Of a DNA stretch of 64,000 nt, positions 30,511 to 41,635 are shown in pieces; position 1 is the stretch's first letter, and the number at the start of each line of letters is the position of its first letter. The DNA is taken from positions 2,418,001 through 2,482,000 of the forward strand of contig NC_089450.1 in NCBI RefSeq assembly GCF_026210795.1, given 5' to 3'. Both the position numbers and the translations under genes were made by a program. The notes under the pieces are model-generated. The model ran no database searches, was not told the origin of the DNA, and saw nothing but the letters and a program-made list of their open reading frames with translations. This stretch comes from Rhizophagus irregularis. Lineage: Eukaryota > Glomeromycota > Glomeromycetes > Glomerales > Glomeraceae.

Positions 30511-32815
30511 ATTATTGACGTGATCCAGGAGAGACCAGGATTGAGCACTTATACGAAATATTTATGAATGAATGAAAGCTGTTGGGTATATAGAATTTTA
30601 ATCCTGTAAATTTTAATTTAATTCTATGAAAAAGAAAAAAAATTCTTTGCCATTATTTATAAACGCATTGATCCAATAAATTGTCTTATAAGGATAAAAT
30701 TATTTGTTGCTTAAATTATAGCACAAACTTTAAATAATGTTATTTTTTTGGTTAATGAAATTAATTCTTTGCATGTATTGTTTTCGATCACAATTTTGTA
30801 ACAAGTAAATTATCTTTGTACTAATCAAATAAAGCAATAATGTTTATAAAAAAATTATATAATCAATTATATTGATGCTTGGCAATATAATTATTAAAAA
30901 TTACAACTTTGAGATTATCTATTATTATTGGCCTTTAAGATAATCTCTTTTTTTTTACACAGTTTGAGCTTATTTAAAATTAAAAATTTTTAAACAATCG
31001 AAAAATTATAACATCCATTGTGCTCTTGGGTGCTTCCTTTGTTTAATAAGCAAATATTTTGTGTTTATATGTGCCGTTACTTATCTCGTATGGTATTGTC
31101 CTAAATCAGTGTTTCAAATTGAAACACATTGTGCAAATTATTTGAGCGACACGATATATTATACATAATCGATATGCCATATTTAAATGAGACGAAATTT
31201 GGCAATATTTGGCCACATTGGTATGGATAGAGTATGTAATTTTATCATTCATGAATTCTAAAAATTTAAATAAATGATTCGCTGCATGCAATTAGAAGAT
31301 TTCCAAATCATTTATATAATTTTGATAAAGGTCTTAAAAAAGAATGGGAAACATGTGCAGTATATCAGTTGGTTAAATTACGGATTATCCTGAAAATACT
31401 ACTGTTTATTCAAAAACTCTGAATACAAACGCGCAACTAAATGTTACAACAATTCCTATACATTCCGAAAGTTTATGCAAGTTTACAAACAATCCTTACA
31501 AATAGTTATGACTCTATGTACCCAAATTTGTAATTATTACAATAAAATTTCTTTTTGATTGCGAAAACTCTGAAATTATGTATTATGTTAAATCTTGTTT
31601 CTTTATATAAATTATACGATAGTCACGCAGTTCTCCTTCAAATAATAATAATAATAATAATAAATTAAATTAAATTAAATTTAAATTAAAATTAAAAATA
31701 AATGAATAAATGAATAATGAACAATATTATCTTACGACGCATAATATTCATATAATCCGTAAATTCGTTTTTATTGTTATTGCGATTGAAACTCTGTATC
31801 AAACTTGTAACTGCCATTTTTAGTAGTGAATAGAATAAGCGTTTTGTTATTATGATTAATTTAGTACATAGAATATTTACAAGATTATTAATCAGAATAA
31901 CTGAACTCACCAAAATATCTTGTTCATTACAAAAAAAAAATTTTTTTTATCGATTACCTGCTTAATTAGGTTAGAACTCTTTTATTTACTTATATGTATT
32001 CATTTTCTTAATTTTCTTATCTGTGACGATCGATAGGTATAGGGAAAACAATTTATCCATTTTAGATTAAAAATTATTTTGTGTTATTATTAAACATGTA
32101 TTAATAATAGCTAATTTCCGGTAACTGAGGTTTTTGAGCGAAAATCATATTACTCGATTTGAGATAATAAAGAAGTCCATTGCTCCGATTCAAAATACAC
32201 ATATAAACAAAAAGATATTCGTTTTTAATCCAATAATCTAATTAATTGCGTGTATAATGCAAAGTCTGCTGTTGTCTGATGCCGATCTCGGATACCCATA
32301 AGTTGTTTAGCATATTAAGTTATATCCAATTCTTTATGGCATTAACGATTTCGGAAAATTTGAAAGTGATAAACCATGCTTTTTTTGGACTAGATGATTA
32401 CATTAAAATTGAATTGATTTTTATAAAACTGTTGTGATTATTAATGAGCATAATGCATTCTGATTTCTCGTTATTATGATTACTTATCGATGCGCCTCTA
32501 TTTTTAACTGGCACAACTGAATTGTTTGCAGTAGTAGACGTACTGTATAAATTACGGATAATTTATGATAGTAATGTTTACTCCTAACCGGTTGCAATTT
32601 GTAAAATAATAAAAGAAAAAATCCAAATCTTTAATGTAGAACCAGAATACTCAGAATACTCAAATACTCAGTTTTATCAGGTTATTTAACTAAACTTCAT
32701 GATTCTCACATAATATTTATTAAAAATACTGACGTATAAATCACGCAATTTTGTAATTGAAGAGAATCATATAATTGCAAATGGGATACGGAGAGACACA
32801 AATTTCACGAGAACA
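30511..32815. other. AT-rich spacer, no gene seen
   Basis: Contains a 10-bp palindrome pair (GAGATTATCT ... AGATAATCTC, about 30912-30949) and an (AAT)n/(AAATT)n microsatellite near 31640-31690. Short frames at 31106 and 31692 (minus) have no recognisable content. Confidence 0.55.
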
Positions 32816-32819
32816 TATA

Positions 32820-33036
32820 CTTGCCGTCGGAATATATTTGCCGTAATGCCGTAATTATTTAATGTCAAAAATACAAAAATTACACAAAGTAAGTAAATAT
32901 TTTTTTTCCAGTTATGCCGTAGATAATTTGTAATCCGTAATCTATAATGCTGGTCTCGATGATTTGTTAAATATTTAAATAGTAAAGTCCATATTTTGTG
33001 ATGCCATAATTTAAATTCGGCAATTCCGGCGGCACC
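32820..33036. mobile_element. TATA-flanked MITE, copy 2 of the GGTGCCGTCGG family
   Basis: Ends CTTGCCGTCGGAAT and GCCGGCGGCACC; TATA at 32816-32819 and 33037-33040. It is the reverse-oriented relative of 19837-20081, sharing the internal GTCTCGATGATTTGTTAAAT block. A few indels shorten it by about 28 bp. Confidence 0.8.
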
Positions 33037-33571
33037 TATACGAGAACAATAGAAGATAACACATCTAAGAATTAAATTTCCGGATTGTAATACGTAAATA
33101 GAAAAAAATTATGATAAATTATTGTTTATATCGATCAGTTGTACGAGCTACTTGTACGACAGTGTATGAATTGTTTAAATTCAGTTTTTTAAGGGATAAA
33201 ATTTGTTGTAAATCAAAACATTGCAACAACAACAACAAATGATACGGTTGGATGAAGTAGGAATTTAGCAACAGTTAAAAATAGAAAAACTCCGATAAAT
33301 GATCATTTTCCTACTAGTTATTATCTGAAAAAGACTCCAACATATGATCAATTTTCTAAAATAGTTTTTATAGAGAGGATATCCAAACATTACATTTTCG
33401 AATGGGTGATATATGGAAAATTCTTTTTTAAGGCTTTTTATTCGAATACATTAATTGGTATTATTATATAAACAATGGAGCAATTGAAAATAAATAATAC
33501 AATCTCTGTTGTATATAGGTATGTATAATTAGTATAGTTCCTTATTTCTATATCAAAATTTATACCATATA

Positions 33572-33835
33572 CAGTCAGCTCTTGATATAACAAACTCGCT
33601 ATATAACGAATTTATCAACACGTGACATTTATAGCCAATCAAATACGTCAAACATCTCTCATTATAACGAATAGTGCTCCAAGACCGGTCTTCAAACCGG
33701 TTTCAAACCGGTTTGGCCTAAAGAAACCAAGACCGGTTTAACTAATTTTTCCTTTTTAGGTAGATTGAAACCGGTCTGAAACCGGAGACCGAAAACCAGT
33801 CTTGGAGCACTAATAACGAATCAGTCAGTTAAATT
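33572..33835. mobile_element. pogo-like MITE remnant interrupted by a hAT element
   Basis: Left end CAGTCAGCTCTTGATATAAC after TA (33570-33571), with internal CGCTATATAACGAA, as in pogo-like ends. The matching right end is eroded: only ATAACGAATCAGTCAG near 33813-33830 remains. The hAT element at 33672-33812 lies inside. Confidence 0.5.
33672..33812. mobile_element. 141-bp hAT-type MITE, TAGTGCTCCAAGAC ends
   Basis: Inverted ends TAGTGCTCCAAGAC (33672) and GTCTTGGAGCACTA (ends 33812), with a perfect 8-bp duplication ATAACGAA at 33664-33671 and 33813-33820. Subterminal AAACCGGT motifs recall the AACCGGTTAA blocks of the hAT element at 10976. Very short and non-coding. Confidence 0.88.
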
Positions 33836-34056
33836 CCTTAAACTCTTCGAATTATCTACACTGTGGGTTATATTTAGGGTTGAATGTTGAAAATACCATG
33901 ACTAACAATGAAGGTCACATCATAATGACATAATCATTATTGTCGCACCGGTATTAATTTTGCATATCACTTAACTAATGAAAATCATCGATTTAAATAT
34001 CCGTGTAATCGATTTAAATTTTCTGCAGATCAGCTAAAATAAACAAATAAATATTG

Positions 34057-34203
34057 ATGCCTGCTAACCCTGCCAAGCCTACTAACATTGCTAAGCCTAC
34101 CAAGCCTACTAACCCTGCTAAGCCTGCCAGCCTGCAAAGCCTACTAATCAAGCTATTGATAAAAAGCTAAGCCTGCTAACCCTGCATGCTAATCCTACTA
34201 AGG
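34057..34203 (+). repeat. AAGCCTACTAACCCTGC repeat with a small Pro/Lys frame
   Basis: About seven imperfect 18-bp periods of CCTGCTAA / AAGCCTACTAA. From ATG 34057 the frame reads MPANPAKPTNIAKPTKPTNP and continues for 37 codons before a stop. The region is far more GC- and C-rich than its flanks. It could be a fragment of a Pro/Lys/Ala-repeat protein gene or a simple satellite; I cannot choose. Confidence 0.45.
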
Positions 34204-34596
34204 ATAAAGTCTATCCCGAAATTCCGATTCAACGGCTAAATCATTAAATTAAAGAAAAATACCGCTCATAAATTGTTATTTACATCATAATATAAATATT
34301 GTATAAATTTGCGTAATATTTATTTCGTGTTTAATTAATTCTCTTTACTACAATAAATGAAACTCATCTCAGTCGATAGTATTACTGCATACAGTAGTAT
34401 ATAATCTCTTTAGTGTTCTTCATTTGGATTACAAAGTCTTATTATGATCCTGGACCAATGGCATTCATAAATATTTTGAATAACTAATAACTATTGGTAT
34501 AATACGTATCATACGGTAAATTTTTACGCATAATTAAAAAAAACAGTATATGGCTTAAAATATTTGCGTATTTTACGTGATTTGTTTGTCTCGAAT

Positions 34597-34687
34597 CCCT
34601 ATAAAAAATTTTCGGAAAATGATCACGTGTCTAAGTTTCTTCGGAATAAAAACTAGAAAAATGATCATTTATCGGATAATTTTTTGG
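34597..34687. mobile_element. Degraded CCCTATAAAA-family MITE
   Basis: The left end CCCTATAAAAAATTTT is followed by GAAAATGATCACGTG and TTCGGAATAA, matching the complement of the complete 72-bp element at 41080-41151. The right end is eroded (about ATCGGATAATTTTTTGG). Confidence 0.6.
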
Positions 34688-34982
34688 ACGGTAGCGCATG
34701 TCTCCCGCTCCGCAGAATGTTTTTCCTGAAGGGTGGGTCTGATTCGATGAGTTTTGGATAGGTATTATAGCTCAATTTTTAATAGTCAGTATGGTCGGAC
34801 TTGTGCCGTTCCTGTGAAATAGATTGACTAGAATAACCGCCCTTTTTAAAGTAAAATAAAATTTATCAGAGATTTTTTTATAGGTAATATTAAGTATGGC
34901 AACAAACTTAGAAATTTAAAAATCTCCGATATTATTAATTATTACATACACTCATCATTACTATGAATTTTTCTGGGAGTAT

Positions 34983-35130
34983 CCCTATAAAAAATTTTAT
35001 CCGTTATTTCTTTAAAAACTCCGTAAAAATGAGCTTTCACGGATCCATTCACAGAAAATGTAAATAATTCGATAAATTCTGTGATATAAGGCTATAGACT
35101 CCGGAAATATTTGCCTTTTACGGGAATGTA
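34983..35130. mobile_element. Partial CCCTATAAAA-family MITE
   Basis: Starts CCCTATAAAAAATTTTATCC, then CTCCGTAAAAATGAGC and CACGGATCCATTCACAG, resembling the larger family member at 41434-41632. The opposite end was not found. Confidence 0.5.
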
Positions 35131-35958
35131 AAAAACAGTTCAACTTTGTAATAATTTGTGTCAGCCGTCGGGAGAGAGAATTTAATATAAACATTGCAAA
35201 GATTAATTAATAAGTGCATTATACTAATTTAATTTATTTGCGAGCTTAAATAATCAGATATAATTTAATTAACTTAATCTCTGCAACTTTGATATTCTTT
35301 TCGTCTCACGCGTAATATTGTCGCGAGTTTTATCCGACAAATATCTAAAATAAGTTCGAGATAGATATCTTAAATAATATTCATGTTATCTAAATAAATA
35401 TTTGTGTTTCAAATGAATAATAAGGATGATAAAAAATTTTATCCAATATTCCGTTATAGATATTTTCTGTTATAGGAAACCTAATTATAAATTCTGTGAT
35501 TGTACTACATTTACGGAAAACTTGGTACGAATAAATAAGTTTGAAACAGTAAATTTTTTCATTATTAATTTTTTTACTTAAAGAATATAAAGTCTAATAC
35601 AAACCGTTTATTTTTTATAGCAATTAATTAAATTAGTTGAAAAATTAATTTTGAAAAGAATTTCTGGAAAAAATTCCTTTTTATTCTGACGAGATAAAAA
35701 TTTTTATAGATAGTAAATAATGAATATTCATTATCTTACGAAACAGCGAGGCTATTTAATTATATATAATTAATTCTTGATTAAGTATCAAACTCAATTC
35801 ATTTTGACTCTTTATTCGCTAGAACCACGTGATCAGGAGGTCTAAATTGGGTTAATTAATTTTTTACGTTCACGGACGATTGATTATGTATAAGCTATAA
35901 TTAAAAATGCACCATAATAATTTGGAACCAATCATGGCTAGGTCGTAGTAAAATTATA

Positions 35959-36237
35959 CTAATTCTGGCCGAAATTATTATTATGATTATATGACTTATG
36001 ACTGAGTTCTAAACTAGGGTCAGGGAGATTAGGTTCTACTGCTGGCCGACAACACTTGTGATAAAGGTTATACCACCTAAAAAGGCTGCTTCTGTACCAC
36101 TGCTGTTCACTTCCTATCCTAATGGTCACTAGTTCTTGGACTTTTGTTTTTGGTAAATTCATATAATTATCTGAACATATAATTTCGAATTTATTAATTA
36201 ATTGCCGTGAATTATTAATGGTTACGGTACATTTCAC
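35959..36237 (-). CDS. Unassigned open frame cut by a MULE-like element
   Basis: 92 codons with amino-acid composition unlike AT spacer (VQELVTIRIGSEQQWYRSSL, YNLYHKCCRPAVEPNL). The first residues (MKCTV) lie within the terminal repeat of the 36220-36978 element, so the native N-terminus has been displaced. Across the element the frame continues for about 15 codons before a stop. The C-terminus ends in the dispersed GGCCAGAATTA motif. It may be an old gene fragment; no family recognised. Confidence 0.3.
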   Translation of the reverse strand: MKCTVTINNSRQLINKFEIICSDNYMNLPKTKVQELVTIRIGSEQQWYRSSLFRWYNLYHKCCRPAVEPNLPDPSLELSHKSYNHNNNFGQN

Positions 36238-36978
36238 CGAAGGGATGTTTCGCCAAAGGAACGTTCGCCGAAGCCATTTCGCCGAAAATGATAGAAATGA
36301 TAGCGATTATCACTTTATAAAAATATTAATCGCGTAATGAAAATAAAAAAATTTTATTTATTTATTTATTTATTAAATTACATCAGAAACCTTAATAGAT
36401 ATTCTGATTTACACTCCAATATACAAATGACAAATGTATAAATAAAACTTAGACGTTGAATAATATCTTCGATTCTTGATTGAGTACTTTAATATTTTCA
36501 TTTTTTAGTTTTTATATTACATTCTTTTGCCACGTCACCTATTTTTGCAATAAAAATAAAAATTAAATAAACGTTTAAACAAAAAAATTCTTTTTATTTT
36601 TTAAGTGTCTTTTCTTCTATGATATTATCACTTTGACATTCAAGTAACTGATATTAATTGTTAAAGCAACGAATAAATAAATAACTTTATTTTCCTGAAA
36701 ACATTTATTCAGTAAAAAATGATTAATATATTATAAACAACAAGACAAATTTAATAAAAATTAGCTAATTCAAAAATTTTTCTAGAAAAGATTTCTTCAT
36801 GTATTTAGTATAAAACAATAAAGTAAACAAATGTAATAAATAATGTTTCGGCAAATGTCCATTCGGTGAAATGGATTAGGTGAAATGTCCATTCGGCGAA
36901 GCGTCCCTTCGGCGAAACGTCCCTTCGATAAAACATCCCTTCGGCGGCGAAATGGCTTGGGCGAAATGTCCTGATACC
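36220..36978. mobile_element. MULE-like MITE with TTCGCCGAAGGGA repeats
   Basis: Terminal repeats GGTTACGGTACATTTCACCG (left) and, as complement of the right end, GGTATCAGGACATTTCGCCC. A perfect 9-bp duplication, ATTATTAAT, lies at 36211-36219 and 36979-36987. Both ends carry a series of TTTCGCCGAAG-type motifs. The AT-rich centre shares GATATTATCACTTTGACATT-like sequence, inverted, with the element near 44055-44690. Non-coding. Confidence 0.82.
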
Positions 36979-36987
36979 ATTATTAAT

Positions 36988-39002
36988 ACTTATCGAGCAT
37001 TGATACCTTTCATGTGTTCAATTCCTGGTACACGTTAGGTACTGCATATCAATATTGGCTTTAACAGTCAAATCACTACTTGTATTTACGATTGTAAGTT
37101 ACCAGGGGCCTTATGGATTTGTCTCTTGACCTCTCAAAGGGGCATGTATTTAGGAGGCGATGACTAGAGAATTGTTTAGAGGTGTTAGATCTTATAACTC
37201 AGAGTAGTCTCGAGTTTTAATGCTGGCCGGAACTATCGTAATGTCGGCCTACACTACCGTTAGAGCGAAAAATCAAAAGATTTGGAGCAGCAAGAGCAGG
37301 AATCACAACAGCAAAATCGGAAAAGACAACTGCAGCAACCATATGAACCCTTAAGAATACAAAGTTTCTTAATTTTCTCAATTTTAACCATATTGGGGAG
37401 TCAAGCCCATCAATCAATAATTATTATTTTAAACTTTGGTATTAATGTTTCTAGCACCTCTAGTTAAACATTATCGACTACCCCAGCAACCTGAAATAAG
37501 TCACGAAATGACCGGCATTATGCAACTTGACTGAAATTAAGTGTGGTGTACATGTGACGGATAGTGCGTAACGAGTAGGATTTTGTTACTAAAAAAATTC
37601 AAAAGTCCCAGATACTGTGGTAGTGGTACCACTGGTAATTATGTGACGCCGGAAATGTCACGTGATTTTTCGTGACATTTCCAGAAAAATCAATATTATC
37701 TTACTGCACCTTCAATATAAAATTGTGTTCTGTATATTATAAGAGGATTATTTCGAAAGCAACAATAAATTTCAAAGCAAGCAAATACCTGAATTAAGCT
37801 TCTTATAGTCTTTTTTCTTACGTTCTTTGTGTCGAAGGTTAATTTTCTCTTTCATTTCTTTCATTTCCAGTATTATTGGCCATATTCTAATATATTTTTG
37901 GGACAACGAGTAAACTGACACAGATATAACGCTAGTATTAACCGACTTTTATGACACTTAAGTGGAGTCAGTTCTGATGCGCCGGTAACATACTCCTAGA
38001 CACTTACTAGGCGTTTTAGTAATAGGACCTATATCCTTTGTAATAATTGAGTGTGTAGGGGAAGCAGCATGACCGTAAAAATAATAAAAATGAAAGAAGC
38101 CAACTTAGAAGTTTCGGACTACTACGTAACTAAAATATAGTTTGCACATGTCCTTATTGAAATATTAATTTAATTTTAAGACATTTTAAAACTAAACAAT
38201 TTATAACAAATATATCATAATTAATGCATATTTAAAGAAATAACAATATAATAATAAGGCGATATAAAATTAAAAAATTAGTTCTCATATCAAAATTTGC
38301 TTTAAGTTGATGCGGGCACGCGGATTACAAAAAATTTTAAACCAATAAAAATTTGAGAATTGAGATAGCGTCAAATGACAGCCTTTATATAAATTTAAAA
38401 AAATGTATTGTATATTTATTCAATTTAATAAATATAATATGGCTTGACGTTGGAATCATTTTTTAAATATATGAACTATAGAGATTTTTGTCCAAAAAAT
38501 ACTCATTTTTTAAAAAACGAATTTATAAAGCAAACATGATTGCATACTATTATATTAGAAACTAAACGATCATTTGGGTTTCCTCTTTTGACTGCGCCCT
38601 AATATAATATCGTTAATATGAGAAATTTAAAAACGCGTCAAGATATACTTTATATGAATCTTTTTTTTGAACATGCTGTTTGCATATAAAGATTTAATTT
38701 AGTTTATTTCTTACTATGGTAGTTGAGCGTTAATGCTTGAAAGACATTTTTCTTTTAATTTCGTGTTTAGCAACGCCGCAGCATCAACGCAGTATGTATG
38801 TTAAACATTTTAATAAAGTTTAAGCATAAAAGTTTAAACAAAGTTTAAAGTTTACAATTGAGCACAACGAACATTGGTACATTCATGTGATTTAAAAGTG
38901 AAGCATTTTTATTGGTTATCATAAAAAAAAAAAAAATTTTGGAGACAAGAAAGCCAATTTTTGACTTCTTCTCTCTTAATCAAAAATGTAAAATTCTTAA
39001 GA
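36988..39002. other. Spacer, no secure gene
   Basis: Contains the CTGGCCGGAACTATC motif (about 37221), a Gln-rich open stretch on the plus strand near 37264-37345 (EQQEQESQQQNRKRQLQQP) that may be a gene fragment, and a 12-bp hairpin at 37651-37682. Nothing else is supported. Confidence 0.5.
37651..37682. repeat. Perfect 12-bp hairpin GGAAATGTCACG
   Basis: GGAAATGTCACG (37651-37662) and CGTGACATTTCC (37671-37682) are separated by 8 bases. Too short to assign; possibly a collapsed MITE. Confidence 0.6.
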
Positions 39003-39788
39003 TTATTGGCTAAAATTCCCGTCATAATAACTTTGAATGTAATTATCACTTCCATTTTGAATAGTATAAAATTGACAACTGCTATCTTGATTAAAAGGAA
39101 GAATATTCGTATTGTAATTCTGATAATTATCATAATCTTGATAAAATAAATCACAATTTTGTTCATGAATCTGTTTTGGTGTTAAATAATATGTAAAGTC
39201 CCTTTTCAAATGAGATTTGAGATTTTCTTGATGCCTATTGGAAAATTCTTGTTGCTGATGCTCACATTGAGTGAATTGATTACCATAAATGATTTTATTT
39301 AAAAATTGAAATATGAATGTATGTGAAATCATTTTGCAAGTTACTTTATAGATTTTCTCAACTTCTGGTTGTTGATGGTAAAACACATAAATATTATTAA
39401 TTGAGCTATTGTCAGTGTTGTTTATCAATTGTGATACATTTTCAAAAGTCAGTGATAATTCTGTACAAGTAATATGGTATATTTGAAAATCGCCGTATGG
39501 TACATAAAAGAACGAGTATTCATTCGTAACAGGTTCTTGAAGATATTCTAATGGAGATAAATCAGAAGGTATCTGCTGATAATCTTGAATGGGTTGCATT
39601 TCCTGGATGTTAACTTGTAACGGCTGATTTTCATCTGGTACAGTATATGACGTTATTGTAGGAGACATATTGTCAAGAGCTGCAGTAGCATTTCCACTTG
39701 ACGACATGCTAATATTATTAGTATCAAATTGAGGACTAGATGAAGAAAAAATTGCTTGTTCATCGAGATTTTGCATTTTGATAATCAA
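39003..39788 (-). CDS. Uncharacterised family A protein, member 3
   Basis: 261 residues from ATG 39788; a second Met at codon 5 is an alternative start. The leader (1-88) is Ser/Asn/Gln/Pro-rich with a PIQDYQQIP motif. Core: EYSFFYVPYGDFQIYHITCT (residues about 90-109), LSLTFENVSQLINN (111-124), VFYHQQPEVEKIYKVTCKM (135-153), ISHTFIFQFLNKIIYGN (154-170), QENLKSHLKRDFTYYL (187-202), then a DLFYQDYDNYQNY tail. The charge pattern of the core is conserved while the leader varies, as expected for a folded domain after a disordered region. Function unknown. Confidence 0.8.
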   Translation of the reverse strand: MIIKMQNLDEQAIFSSSSPQFDTNNISMSSSGNATAALDNMSPTITSYTVPDENQPLQVNIQEMQPIQDYQQIPSDLSPLEYLQEPVTNEYSFFYVPYGDFQIYHITCTELSLTFENVSQLINNTDNSSINNIYVFYHQQPEVEKIYKVTCKMISHTFIFQFLNKIIYGNQFTQCEHQQQEFSNRHQENLKSHLKRDFTYYLTPKQIHEQNCDLFYQDYDNYQNYNTNILPFNQDSSCQFYTIQNGSDNYIQSYYDGNFSQ

Positions 39789-41076
39789 CGAAAATTTTAT
39801 TTAGTCGAAGAAATAAATTTGGATTTAAATGCAAAAACAAATAAATATTCAATTTATAACAAGCCGAAAACAAATTTTAAAAAAAGCTTTATTTATATAG
39901 TACACGAGAAAGAAATCAATAGAGGAAGATAATAATATAATTGATAAAATTGATAATGATAGATAGTACTAGGTTACACCAATGATAGATAACAATTAAA
40001 ATCCGAATTTTATTCTTTAGTTGTAAAAAACTTTTACGGTATTAAATAACTATTATACACTTTACATATTTATCGAGTTACTATTAACAGTTAAGTCTCG
40101 TTCGCTGTCGTCATCGATTTCATTCAAATTTCTAATCTTATCAATTCATTGGAAATAATGATGATTGCCAATTGATTTATTCCTAAATTAGGAAATCAAA
40201 TTTAATATGACTTTTTTTAGTTTTCAATGAATTAAAACATTAATAATGAAATTAATTTATCCAAAGCAGCTTCTTATTATCAACGATGAAAGCGATAATC
40301 ATACAAAAAAAGAATATAATAAAATTTCCATTCAAAAATAATTCAATTGGTTCGGTACATGATGTAATGAAAGTTAAATGAGTAGGAATGAACCTTAATA
40401 AGTAATTAATTCACTGTATTAAAAAAAAGATATAAAAACAACTACTCTAGTCGTTGAGTAATCTTTTACGACGATCTAAAGTATAATAATTTATCATAAC
40501 TTGATAACGCTTGGGATTTTTAAATACATAGTAATATTATTAGCAATTTATATTCTTCCAACAACTGAATAAAATAAAGTATTAACGTGTATAATACTTA
40601 TCATTGATGAAATTATGATACTCTTCCATCCAAGTTTTACAGTATTTTGATTTGGAGTTTTTTAGTAGATACATTATTGGTTGATGATTGGTTAGTAGTG
40701 TGATCGATTGATTAATTCGACTGAAGAATTCGGACATCGACTACTAATCAAATTGATCGACCAAAAATTCAGATTTTGATCGATTAAAAAAAAAAATCGT
40801 AGAATAATTGAAATCTGGAGGAACGAACCTGTATTTAGAGTCTAACAAGTTATATGTTTTGTATCCGAAAATTTTACCAACTCACTACAAACATGTAGTA
40901 CGATAACGTAAAAATGCTGTACTTTACCATTACGCAACATTGGATATCCATTTTTTCTACAAAATAACACAAAAAATTAATTTACCTTATATAAATTATT
41001 TACCAGCATATAAATAATATTTTAATAAAAAATATTAATTTTGTGATCGGTATAATTCTTGTAATTATTGTATAAT
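39789..41076. other. AT-rich spacer, no gene seen
   Basis: Upstream region of the family A gene at 39003-39788. A-rich runs and ATCGATT-like motifs near 40700-40800; no frame or element end supported. Confidence 0.55.
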
Positions 41077-41079
41077 ATA

Positions 41080-41151
41080 CCCTATAAGAAAATTCTTCAT
41101 TCCGAATAATCTCAAGCACGTGATCATTTTTCTGAAAAATTTTTTATAGGG
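41080..41151. mobile_element. 72-bp CCCTATAA-family MITE
   Basis: Ends CCCTATAAGAAAATTCTTC and AAAAATTTTTTATAGGG, with a 3-bp duplication ATA at 41077-41079 and 41152-41154. It contains CACGTGATCATTTTTC. Complete, very short and homologous to the degraded copy at 34597. Confidence 0.8.
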
Positions 41152-41433
41152 ATAACGTTTTTAAAGACTGGAATCCAGCGTCACTAAAGAAAATATTTAT
41201 ACAATATAGAAATTTTCGACGAACCTTTAATTCCCTCTTCATACTGGTTGTAATACAAATTTGGCTAGTTACTTTCCACTAATTTGTATAACATCGTAAC
41301 CTTAAATGCTAAGTATATGTTGATCAAACTTGCGAAATTAATATATGATGATGCAAATTTATCATTCAATATACTTCAGAACATTATTCTATAACATTTT
41401 TAAAAGAAAATTCTGAACAAATTAGCTCAAAAA

Positions 41434-41632
41434 CCCTGTAAAAAATCTGATCCGTGTTTTATCTTTCCATGTTTTTTCCGTGAATGTATCATTTTCATGG
41501 AATTTATAGCCTTAAATCATGGAAATTTTCATCTCGCTAACACGGATATCCGTGAATGTATCATTTTCACGGAATTTTTACGGAAGACACGGAGAAATAA
41601 TGGAAATATTCGGATAAAAATTTTTTATAGGG
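41434..41632. mobile_element. 199-bp CCCTGTAAAA/CCCTATAAAA-family MITE
   Basis: Left end CCCTGTAAAAAATCTGATCC; right end whose complement is CCCTATAAAAAATTTTTATC; AAA on both sides (41431-41433, 41633-41635). The interior repeats GTGAATGTATCATTTTCA twice and contains CACGGA motifs. An 83-codon frame over it is accidental. Confidence 0.75.
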
Positions 41633-41635
41633 AAA

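Noticed and set aside
37217-37467. Opposed 60-66 codon frames around a Gln-rich stretch
   Set aside because: Neither has a convincing start or splice context; the Gln-rich piece is mentioned only as a possible fragment.
38770-38795. Similarity of GCATCAACGCAGTATG to a cDNA-synthesis adapter
   Set aside because: Only about 10 bases agree and the flanking sequence is normal for the window.
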